NCBI RefSeq assembly: GCF_051195215.1
Contig: NZ_JBNAZM010000014.1
Coordinates: 1-64,000, forward strand
Direction: 5' to 3'
From: Arhodomonas sp051195215
GTDB lineage: Bacteria; Pseudomonadota; Gammaproteobacteria; Nitrococcales; Nitrococcaceae
Length of the DNA: 64,000 bases
Positions 32,750 to 39,914 of the stretch are shown here, in pieces. The number at the start of each line of letters is the position of its first letter. Position 1 is the stretch's first letter. Made by a program: the position numbers and the translations under genes. Below the pieces are notes generated by a model. The model saw only the letters and a program-made list of their open reading frames with translations, searched no databases and was not told the origin of the DNA.

Positions 32750-33859
32750 ATGTTCGGGTTCGGCCGCCGCAAGAAGGGCAAGCAGCAACCGTCTGACGGG
32801 CACGAAAGCACCGACGCGACCGAGTCGCCGGCAACCGATGCAACCGTACAGACCGGCGGGACGGCAAGCGCCCCGTCGACCACGGGGGATCCCCCCGGGC
32901 CGGCACGCGCCGGGCGCGATAAGCCCGGCGGCGGCTGGCTCAAGCGCCTGCGCGCGGGTCTGCGGAAAACCGGTGACGGCCTCTCCAGCCTGTTCCTCGG
33001 GCGCAAGAGCATCGACGACGACCTCCTCGAAGAGCTGGAAACCCAGCTGCTGATGGCCGACGTCGGCGTGGAGGCGACCCAGAGGATCATCGACGACCTG
33101 ACCGCACGCCTGCGCCGCAAGGAACTCGCCGACGCCGCGGCACTCCATCGCGCGCTGCGCGAGGACATGCTCGCCATACTCGAGCCGGTGAGCACCCCGC
33201 TCACCGTGGACGGCGCCCGGGCACCGTTCGTCGTGCTCACCGTCGGCGTCAACGGCGTCGGCAAAACCACCACGATCGGCAAGCTCGCCGCCCAGTGGCG
33301 CGATGACGGGCACTCGGTACTCCTCGCCGCCGGCGATACCTTCCGTGCTGCCGCCGTGGAACAACTCAAGGTCTGGGGCGAGCGTACCGGCATCCCGGTG
33401 ATCAGTCAGCCCACCGGCGCGGACGCCGCCTCGGTGGTCTACGACGCGCACGAGGCCGCCCGCGCCCGCGGCGCGGACGTCCTGATCGCCGATACCGCCG
33501 GGCGGCTGCACACTCAGAGCAACCTCATGGAGGAGCTCAAGAAGATCCGCCGGGTACTCGGCAAGCAGGACGACTCCGCCCCCCACGAGGTATTGCTGGT
33601 GGTGGACGCGGGCACGGGTCAGAACGCCCTCTCCCAGGCCAGACAGTTCCACGAGGCAGTAGGGGTCACCGGCGTCATCATCACCAAGCTCGACGGCACC
33701 GCCAAGGGCGGCGTGGTGCTGGCCATGGCGCAGCAGCTCGGCCTGCCCATCCGCTACATCGGCGTCGGCGAGCAGGCCGAGGACCTGCGGCCGTTCCGCG
33801 CCGAGGAGTTCGTCGACGCCCTGCTCGCCACCACACCGGAGGCCGACGAGCGGGCATGA
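32750..33859 (+). CDS. ftsY: Signal recognition particle receptor FtsY
   Basis: FtsY is the membrane-associated GTPase that receives ribosome-SRP complexes. The 369-residue protein has a short variable A-domain (residues 1-65, polar, proline- and threonine-rich), then the NG domain with GVNGVGKTTTIGKLA (G1), DTFRAAAVEQL, DTAGRLHTQSNLM (G3) and TKLDGTAKGG (G4). The A-domain is shorter than in E. coli. It starts the ftsY-ftsE-ftsX unit and overlaps ftsE by four bases. Confidence 0.97.
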   Translation: MFGFGRRKKGKQQPSDGHESTDATESPATDATVQTGGTASAPSTTGDPPGPARAGRDKPGGGWLKRLRAGLRKTGDGLSSLFLGRKSIDDDLLEELETQLLMADVGVEATQRIIDDLTARLRRKELADAAALHRALREDMLAILEPVSTPLTVDGARAPFVVLTVGVNGVGKTTTIGKLAAQWRDDGHSVLLAAGDTFRAAAVEQLKVWGERTGIPVISQPTGADAASVVYDAHEAARARGADVLIADTAGRLHTQSNLMEELKKIRRVLGKQDDSAPHEVLLVVDAGTGQNALSQARQFHEAVGVTGVIITKLDGTAKGGVVLAMAQQLGLPIRYIGVGEQAEDLRPFRAEEFVDALLATTPEADERA

Positions 33860-34533
33860 TCCGCCTGGAGGGCGTCACCAAGCGCTATCCGGGCGGGCGC
33901 GAGGCACTCGGCCACGTCAGCCTCCACGTCCGCCCCGGAGAGCTGGCATTCGTCACCGGCCGTAGCGGCGCGGGCAAAAGCACCCTGCTGCGCCTCATCC
34001 CGCTTCTGGAGCGCCCCACGCGGGGCAGCGTGACAGTGGGCGGCGCGAATCTCGGCCAGCTAGCACGGCGACGCATCCCGCACCTGCGTCGCGGCATCGG
34101 CATGATCTTTCAGGACCACCGCCTGCTTCACGACCGCACCGTGTTCGACAATGTGGCCCTGCCATTGGTCATTGCGGGGGTACCCCGCCGTGAGATGGCC
34201 CGACGGGTGCGCGCCGCGCTCGACAAGGTGGATCTGCTACGCCTCGAACGCGCGCACCCTGTCACGCTTTCGGGCGGTGAACAGCAGCGCGTGGGTATCG
34301 CGCGGGCGGTGGTCAGCCGCCCCCCGGTACTGCTCGCCGATGAGCCTACGGGCAACCTCGACCCCACGCTCTCGGCGGAGATCATGACGCTGTTCCGACG
34401 CTTCAGCGAGCTCGGCGTAACGACCCTGATCGCCACTCACGACGTGGACCTGGTCGACCGCCTCGGCCACCGCCGCATTCACCTGGCCGATGGCCGCGTG
34501 GCCGGCGACGAGCCTGCACGGAGCGCTTCCTGA
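33856..34533 (+). CDS. ftsE: Cell division ATP-binding protein FtsE
   Basis: FtsE is the ATPase of the FtsEX complex, which drives peptidoglycan hydrolases at the septum. The 225-residue ABC protein shows Walker A GRSGAGKS, the signature LSGGEQQRV, Walker B VLLADEPTGNLD and the switch histidine in ATHDVDLVDRL. It overlaps ftsY by four bases (ATGA) and ftsX by one base (TGATG), so the three are coupled. Confidence 0.97.
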   Translation: MIRLEGVTKRYPGGREALGHVSLHVRPGELAFVTGRSGAGKSTLLRLIPLLERPTRGSVTVGGANLGQLARRRIPHLRRGIGMIFQDHRLLHDRTVFDNVALPLVIAGVPRREMARRVRAALDKVDLLRLERAHPVTLSGGEQQRVGIARAVVSRPPVLLADEPTGNLDPTLSAEIMTLFRRFSELGVTTLIATHDVDLVDRLGHRRIHLADGRVAGDEPARSAS

Positions 34534-35483
34534 TGGCTGCCCGCGGCGAACGACGCTCGTGGCGTACGCGGCTGGGCATCTGGGGCGAGCACCATGCCCG
34601 GGCCCTGGTCGGTGCACTGGGGCGTTTCCGGGCCAGCCTGGCACCCGGGCTGATGACCGCAGCGGTCATCGGTATTTCCCTCGCCCTGCCCGCCGCGTTC
34701 CTGCTGCTAATGGACAACGCCGAAGCCATCGCCGGCGACTGGCAGGGACGTACGCGTATGTCGGTATTCCTCGACAAGGATCTCGACGACAGTGCCGCGC
34801 AACGTCTTGCCGAGGCGGTGCGCGGCCGCGGTGACGTCGCCGGCGTGCACCTCATGCCCCCGGAGGAGGCCCTCGCCGAGTTCCGGGCGCACACGCGACT
34901 CGACCGCGCCCTAGCGCTTCTCGAGGACAACCCGCTGCCGGCGGTACTCCTGGTGGAGCCGGCACGGGGACTGCCCCCGGCTGACATCGAAGCGCTGGCA
35001 ACCGCCCTGAAGGACCGCCCTGAGAGCGCCGAGGTGCGCCTGGACCGCGAGTGGGTACAGCGCCTCCACGCCATCCTGATGCTGCTGCAACGGGCAGTAT
35101 GGCTGCTCACCGGCCTGCTCGGTGTCGCGGTGGTGTTGGTGATCGGCAACACGATTCGCCTGGACATTGAAAACCGCCGCGAGGAAATCGCCATCACGAA
35201 GCTGATCGGAGCCACCGACGGGTTCGTCCGGCGGCCATTCCTTTACGCCGGTCTGTGGTATGGCCTGACAGGAGGCGTGATCGCCAGTGCCCTGGTGGAA
35301 GGCGCCTACCTGCTGCTCTCCGGGCCTGCCAACGCGCTCGCGACAAGTTACGGCAGCCCGTTCCGGCTGGCCGGCCTGGACGCCGCGGGCCTCGCCACGC
35401 TCATCGGTTGCGGCATGCTGCTCGGCCTGCTCGGCTCATGGCTCGCCGTGGGGCGACATCTGGCCGCCATCGAACCGCGTTGA
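34533..35483 (+). CDS. ftsX: Cell division protein FtsX (permease-like)
   Basis: The 316-residue protein has an N-terminal cytoplasmic arm, a first helix about residues 35-58, a periplasmic domain (about 60-180) that contacts hydrolase activators, and three C-terminal helices (LLTGLLGVAVVLVIGN, the region after FVRRPFLYAG, and LIGCGMLLGLLGSWLAV). The cytoplasmic ENRREEIAITKLIGATDGFVRRPF loop is typical of FtsX. It pairs with FtsE. Confidence 0.95.
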   Translation: MAARGERRSWRTRLGIWGEHHARALVGALGRFRASLAPGLMTAAVIGISLALPAAFLLLMDNAEAIAGDWQGRTRMSVFLDKDLDDSAAQRLAEAVRGRGDVAGVHLMPPEEALAEFRAHTRLDRALALLEDNPLPAVLLVEPARGLPPADIEALATALKDRPESAEVRLDREWVQRLHAILMLLQRAVWLLTGLLGVAVVLVIGNTIRLDIENRREEIAITKLIGATDGFVRRPFLYAGLWYGLTGGVIASALVEGAYLLLSGPANALATSYGSPFRLAGLDAAGLATLIGCGMLLGLLGSWLAVGRHLAAIEPR

Positions 35484-35494
35484 TCGGCTGGCCC

Positions 35495-35522
35495 TTGAAA
35501 ACGTCCACAGCAGACATATAGT
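35495..35522 (+). promoter_or_regulatory. Putative rpoH promoter with sigma-70- and sigma-32-like elements
   Basis: TTGAAA (35495-35500) and TATAGT (35517-35522) are 16 bases apart, a fair sigma-70 promoter. The same stretch reads CCCTTGAA (35492-35499) and CATATA (35515-35520), close to heat-shock sigma-32 consensus elements (CCCTTGAA and CCCCATNTA), though the spacing is slightly short. It lies about 100 bases before the rpoH start. Confidence 0.45.
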
Positions 35523-35623
35523 CCGAAAGGGAACTTTCTAAGGGTGGTCGGCATCCAACGCTACAGACCATCCCGTGTGCGTCGAACGACGCCCACGCAT
35601 CCGGCTTCGACAAGGGGGAAGCC

Positions 35624-36502
35624 ATGGAGATGACCAAGGCCATTGCCCGTACCGACCTCAACAGCCTGCCGCTGCATGCAGGCAGTGAGGATCATTACAT
35701 TCAGGCGGTAAACCGCGTTCCGACGCTGAGCGCGGAAGAGGAGCACGACCTCGCCGTCCGCTATCGCGACGACAACGACCTCGACGCAGCTCGCTGGCTG
35801 GTCATGTCACACCTGCGCTTCGTCGTGCACGTAGCGCGCGGCTATACCGGATACGGCCTGCCGCTCGCCGACCTCATCCAGGAAGGCAACATCGGCCTGA
35901 TGAAGGCAGTCAAGCGCTTCGACCCGGACGTGGGCGTGCGCCTGGTCTCCTTCGCAGTGCACTGGATCCGCGCCGAAATCCACGAGTTCATTCTGCGTAA
36001 CTGGCGGATCGTCAAGGTCGCGACCACCAAGGCGCAACGCAAGCTCTTCTTCAACCTGCGTGGATCGAAGAAGCGCCTCGGGTGGATGAACCGCGCGGAA
36101 GTGAACGCCGTCGCCAAGGACCTCGGCGTCAAACCCGAGACGGTGCTGGAGATGGAATCCCGCCTTTCAGGCCAGGATGTCGGCTTCGACCCGCCGGAGA
36201 ACAGTGACGACGAGGACAACACCCCGCGCGCACCGGCGGCCTACCTCCAGCACGCCGGTGTGGATCCGGCCATGGAAATCGAAGGCAATGACTGGACGAG
36301 CCATCAGCAGGATGCGTTGCACGAAGCCCTGGCGGGGCTCGACGAACGCAGCCGCGACATCATCGCCCGGCGCTGGCTGAACGACGCCAAGGCGACGCTG
36401 CAGACACTCGCCGACGAATACGGCGTCTCCGCCGAGCGTATCCGCCAGCTCGAGAAGAACGCCCTGAAGAAACTGCGGGGCGCGATGGCCGAAGCGGCCT
36501 GA
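35624..36502 (+). CDS. rpoH: RNA polymerase heat-shock sigma factor (sigma-32)
   Basis: The 292-residue protein is RpoH: region 2 with LRFVVHVARGYTGYGLPLADLIQEGNIGLMKAVKRFDP, the RpoH-box-type segment following it (ATTKAQRKLFFNLR, where family members have Q(R/K)(K/R)LFFNLR), and region 4 with ERIRQLEKNALKKLRG for the -35 element. It directs transcription of chaperone and protease genes on heat stress. GGGGGAAG precedes the ATG. It follows ftsYEX, the conserved gammaproteobacterial order, and is followed by a terminator. Confidence 0.97.
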   Translation: MEMTKAIARTDLNSLPLHAGSEDHYIQAVNRVPTLSAEEEHDLAVRYRDDNDLDAARWLVMSHLRFVVHVARGYTGYGLPLADLIQEGNIGLMKAVKRFDPDVGVRLVSFAVHWIRAEIHEFILRNWRIVKVATTKAQRKLFFNLRGSKKRLGWMNRAEVNAVAKDLGVKPETVLEMESRLSGQDVGFDPPENSDDEDNTPRAPAAYLQHAGVDPAMEIEGNDWTSHQQDALHEALAGLDERSRDIIARRWLNDAKATLQTLADEYGVSAERIRQLEKNALKKLRGAMAEAA

Positions 36503-36514
36503 CGCCACCAGGAT

Positions 36515-36550
36515 CGCCGGCCACGCCCGCGAGGGGCGCGGCCGGCGTTT
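36515..36550 (+). terminator. Likely rpoH terminator
   Basis: CGCCGGCC and GGCCGGCG pair over 8 bp, with further inner pairing of GCCC and GGGC, followed by only three T residues. It starts 13 bases after the rpoH stop codon and ends at the convergent small gene. Confidence 0.6.
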
Positions 36551-36786
36551 CAATCACCGGTAAACGACTCGCCCCACGGCCAGGCACCGGAAAGGCGTTG
36601 CTGGAGCTCGCCGTCGTCCAGCGCCTCCAGCTCCCGCTCGGCCTCCAGCCAGGTCTCCGAGTCCAGCGGTGCCTGCATCGCGGCCCCGCCGCCACTCGCC
36701 ATGAACAGAATCACATGGACCCCGTAGGACTCTCGCCCCACCACGGCGGTCCACTGCCGGCCGTTGTCGTCGGTAAGTGTGCGCAT
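36550..36786 (-). CDS. Small conserved hypothetical protein
   Basis: The 78-residue protein has an N-terminal beta hairpin-like part (DDNGRQWTAVVGRESYGVHVILFMA) and a helical C-terminal part (SETWLEAERELEALDDGELQQRLSGAWPW). The pattern, with an aromatic-proline-tryptophan end, resembles short uncharacterised gammaproteobacterial proteins next to rpoH; I cannot give it a function. The ATG at 36784-36786 lacks a clear ribosome binding site; a TTG seven codons upstream is another option. It converges with rpoH. Confidence 0.6.
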   Translation of the reverse strand: MRTLTDDNGRQWTAVVGRESYGVHVILFMASGGGAAMQAPLDSETWLEAERELEALDDGELQQRLSGAWPWGESFTGD

Positions 36787-36893
36787 GGGCGGAGTATGAA
36801 GCGGCAAGCGGGTAGAGAAAAGGCGGTGGTCTGATACAGGGGCCGAGTCCTCGTTTCGGTTCCGCGTTCCGGGCGGGGCTCAGGGCGTGGGTC

Positions 36894-36928
36894 GTAGGGT
36901 GGGTGAAGCGCAGCGGACCCCACCATCC
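36894..36928. repeat. GTAGGGTGGGTGAAGCGCAG-type dispersed repeat
   Basis: The sequence starts GTAGGGTGGG and ends CCCCACC, with the GAAGCGCAGCGGA centre. Repeats of this GTAGGGTGGG...CCCACC form are scattered between genes in many gammaproteobacteria. Only one copy is seen here. Confidence 0.5.
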
Positions 36929-37019
36929 GGGACCGGGTCGACGACGTTGGGCTGCGCTGACGCCCCTTCCAGGTAACCGACGCCACGACATGGGGTGCGG
37001 ACACGCCCCAATGCCCGCC

Positions 37020-37131
37020 TGAGGCGGCGGGGTATCAGGAGCCGGGAGTGTATGCGGCCAGGGACGGCCGCATCCAAGCGTACAAGGACGTATTCACAGC
37101 GTCTCCCGGCTCCTGACACCCCGCCGCCTTA
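37020..37131. repeat. REP-like hairpin with 29-bp arms
   Basis: Arms 37020-37048 and 37103-37131 are inverted copies with two mismatches (GGCGGCGGGG, then CAGGAGCCGGGAG). The loop holds a smaller palindrome, GCGGCC/GGCCGC, followed by a conserved-looking stretch ATCCAAGCGTACAAGGACGT. Such hairpins recur between genes in halophilic gammaproteobacteria. With the repeat at 36894, it fills the gene-free stretch 36787-37227. Confidence 0.65.
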
Positions 37132-37227
37132 CGGCACGGCACCCGAGCGTGAAACACCGAGCCACGGCGGCCCCAGGGCCAATAGCGCGAGGACTCCGGC
37201 GAGCGTCGCGAGATCTGCCATCGACGC

Positions 37228-37905
37228 CTACAACAACCCACGCTCGGCGAAGCTCACCGGTTCGCCGTCGCCGATGACGAAATGATCGAGCAGACGCACG
37301 TCCACCAGCAGCAGCGCATCACGCAACCGTCGGGTGATCTGCTCATCGGCCTTGCTCGGCTCGGCGACGCCGGAGGGGTGATTGTGCGCGATGATGACCG
37401 CCGCCGCGTTGTGGGAAAGCGCCCTGCGGACCACTTCCCTCGGGTGCACCTGGGCCGCGTCGATGGTGCCCTGGAACAGCTCCTCGAACGCGATCACCCG
37501 GTGGCGATTGTCCAGGAAGAGCGCCGCGAACACCTCCGCCGGCCGGTCACGGAGCTGTGCAGTGAGAAAGCGTCGGGTGTCGGCCGGGCTGGTGAGCGCA
37601 TCGCCACGCTCCAAGCGCTCGTGCAGGTGCCGGCGCGCCATCTCCAGCACCGCCTGGAGCTGCGCATACTTTGCCGGCCCCAACCCTGGATGGGCGCTGA
37701 ACGCGCGGCGGTCGGCGTCGAGCAGACCTCGCAGACCGCCGAACGCGGCGACCAGCTCGCGGGCGAGATCCACGGCGGTACGCCCCTGCCGCCCCGTGCG
37801 CAGGAAAATGGCGAGAAGCTCGGCGTCCGAGAGCGCGCCGGCACCGCGCTCGAGGAGCTTTTCCCGCGGCCGCTCCGCCGCGGGCCAGTCGGTAATCCGC
37901 ATACC
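37228..37905 (-). CDS. radC: RadC family JAMM-domain protein
   Basis: The 225-residue protein has the N-terminal helix-hairpin-helix-like UPF0758 region (DWPAAERPREKLLERGAGALSDAELLAI) and the C-terminal MPN+/JAMM metal site: HPREVVRRALSHNAAAVIIAHNHPSGVAEPSKAD. The original DNA repair role of RadC was retracted; its function is open. GGAGG is directly before the ATG at 37903-37905; the longer open frame is not used. It is divergent from coaBC, the usual arrangement. Confidence 0.95.
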   Translation of the reverse strand, partial: GMRITDWPAAERPREKLLERGAGALSDAELLAIFLRTGRQGRTAVDLARELVAAFGGLRGLLDADRRAFSAHPGLGPAKYAQLQAVLEMARRHLHERLERGDALTSPADTRRFLTAQLRDRPAEVFAALFLDNRHRVIAFEELFQGTIDAAQVHPREVVRRALSHNAAAVIIAHNHPSGVAEPSKADEQITRRLRDALLLVDVRLLDHFVIGDGEPVSFAERGLL

Positions 37906-38149
37906 TCCTCCCTGAGGCGTTTGTCTCAAACGCCATAGTGTACCGCTTCGCGACCGCCTTTCCAGCCACGACCCGCCTCGGGTACGCTTGCCATGTCCCG
38001 ACCACGATGGCCGCTAGTACCGAGCGCGTGTTGTCCGCCACCACCACTGCGGCGTTGCATCGTGATGCAGGGCGAATCGGCGCACGAGGCAACGCATGAC
38101 GACCAGCGCCCGATTCCGGAGACCACTGCGGCATTCACCCGGAGCGCCC

Positions 38150-39358
38150 ATGCCGAAACTCGCCGGATGCCACATCCTGCTCGGAGTCACCGGCGGCATC
38201 GCCGCCTACAAGAGCCCCGACCTGGTCCGACGCCTGCGCGATGCGGGCGCCGAGGTACGCGTGGCGCTCACCGCCGCCGCCATGGAGTTCGTCCGGCCGC
38301 TGACGTTCCAGGCGGTCTCCGGCAACCCGGTACACCACGATCTGCTCGACCCGAACGCCGAAGCGGCCATGGGCCACATCGAGCTGGCACGCTGGGCCGA
38401 TCACATCCTGGTGGCCCCGGCGAGCGCGGACTTCATGGCACGCCTCACCCACGGTTTCGCCGACGACCTGCTCGCCACCCTGTGCCTGGCCTCGGATGCG
38501 CCGATCACACTGGCACCGGCCATGAACCGGCTCATGTGGGCCAACCCGGCGACCCGGGCCAACCGGGCCACGCTCGCCGAGCGGGGCGTGCGCTTCATCG
38601 GCCCCGGCGAAGGCGACCAGGCCTGCGGTGAGACCGGCGCGGGACGCATGAGCGAGCCCTCGGACATCGTCGCCGCCCTGGCGGGCTCCGGTGATGACCG
38701 CCTCGCCGGCCAGCGCATACTCATCACCGCCGGGCCCACCCGCGAGGCCATCGACCCGGTACGCTACCTCAGCAACCGCAGCACCGGCGCGATGGGCTTC
38801 GCCATCGCCGCCGCCGCCGCGGCCCGAGGCGGCGAGGTCACGGTGGTGGCCGGCCCGTGCCCGGCAGCCACCCCCGCCGGCGTCACCCGCATCGACGTGG
38901 AAACGGCCGTCGAGATGCATGAGGCGGTAATAGCCCGCGCCGGCGACAGTGACCTTTTCATTGCAGCAGCCGCCGTGGCCGACTACCGCGCCGCGGAAGC
39001 AGCACCCGAGAAGCTCAAAAAGCGCGACGACGAAGGCGGCCTCACCCTGACACTGGTGCGCAATCCCGATATCCTCCGCGAGGTCGCCGCCCTCCGCTCG
39101 CGACGGCCGTTCGTCGTGGGATTCGCCGCGGAGACGGAACGCCTGGCCGAGCACGCCCGGGACAAACGCCGGCGCAAAGGCGCCGACCTGATTGCCGCGA
39201 ACTGGGTGGGCCGGCCCGACAGCGGCTTCGAGAGCGAGCGCAACGCCCTGGAAGTCTTCTGGGAGGACGGCCACACGAGTCTCGCGAGCGCGCCCAAGCG
39301 CGAGCTTGCCGATGCCCTCATGGAACTGATCACCGAGCAATATCATGCAAAGCGTTGA
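38150..39358 (+). CDS. coaBC: Bifunctional phosphopantothenoylcysteine decarboxylase / phosphopantothenate-cysteine ligase
   Basis: The 402-residue CoaBC makes 4'-phosphopantetheine from phosphopantothenate, cysteine and CTP. The N-terminal flavin-dependent CoaC part shows GVTGGIAAYKSPDLVRRL, the PAMNRLMW motif and the active-site loop CGETGAGRM; the CoaB part begins ITAGPTREAIDPVRYLSNRSTG and has AAAVADYRA and the lysine-rich KLKK. GGAG precedes the ATG at 38150. It overlaps dut by 14 bases. Confidence 0.97.
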   Translation: MPKLAGCHILLGVTGGIAAYKSPDLVRRLRDAGAEVRVALTAAAMEFVRPLTFQAVSGNPVHHDLLDPNAEAAMGHIELARWADHILVAPASADFMARLTHGFADDLLATLCLASDAPITLAPAMNRLMWANPATRANRATLAERGVRFIGPGEGDQACGETGAGRMSEPSDIVAALAGSGDDRLAGQRILITAGPTREAIDPVRYLSNRSTGAMGFAIAAAAAARGGEVTVVAGPCPAATPAGVTRIDVETAVEMHEAVIARAGDSDLFIAAAAVADYRAAEAAPEKLKKRDDEGGLTLTLVRNPDILREVAALRSRRPFVVGFAAETERLAEHARDKRRRKGADLIAANWVGRPDSGFESERNALEVFWEDGHTSLASAPKRELADALMELITEQYHAKR

Positions 39359-39800
39359 ACTGCGCATTCTCGACCCGCGCCTGGAGAACGAATGGCCACT
39401 ACCCGGCTATGCCACCGACGGCTCCGCCGGCCTCGACCTGCGCGCCTGCCTCGACGACACGGTCACGCTGCCCCCCGGGGAGACGACGCTGATCCCCAGC
39501 GGCATCGCGGTACACATCGGCGACAGCCGCTACGCCGCGGTCGTGCTGCCGCGCTCCGGCCTTGGCCACAAGCACGGCATCGTGCTCGGCAACCTCGTGG
39601 GACTGATCGACTCCGACTACCAGGGCCAGATCTACATCTCCTGCTGGAACCGCAGCGGGGAAGCGTTCACCGTCGAGCCGGGCGAACGCATCGCGCAACT
39701 CGTGTTCCTCCCCGTCGAGCGCCCGCAATTCCACATCGTCGACGCTTTCGAATCGAGCGCTCGCGGCGAGGGCGGCTTCGGCCATTCCGGACGGCACTGA
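39345..39800 (+). CDS. dut: Deoxyuridine 5'-triphosphate nucleotidohydrolase
   Basis: dUTPase hydrolyses dUTP to dUMP, keeping uracil out of DNA and feeding dTMP synthesis. The 151-residue protein has all five trimeric dUTPase motifs: GSAGLDLRA, RSGLGHKHGI, GLIDSDYQGQI, GERIAQLVF and the C-terminal RGEGGFGHSG. The start overlaps the end of coaBC by 14 bases. The coaBC-dut-algC-argB order is conserved in pseudomonads and relatives. Confidence 0.97.
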   Translation: MQSVELRILDPRLENEWPLPGYATDGSAGLDLRACLDDTVTLPPGETTLIPSGIAVHIGDSRYAAVVLPRSGLGHKHGIVLGNLVGLIDSDYQGQIYISCWNRSGEAFTVEPGERIAQLVFLPVERPQFHIVDAFESSARGEGGFGHSGRH

Positions 39801-39914
39801 CCGTGACTGCACCGATCGGGGATCGCCGCGACCGGCATGCCGCGCACACGAACGCAACCACAATGATTCACCCCGCCACCATCCGGGGCCGGAAGTGAAG
39901 GTGGAGAGACGACT

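Noticed and set aside
38135..39367. 410-residue open frame on the minus strand
   Set aside because: Antisense shadow of coaBC, which has all family motifs.
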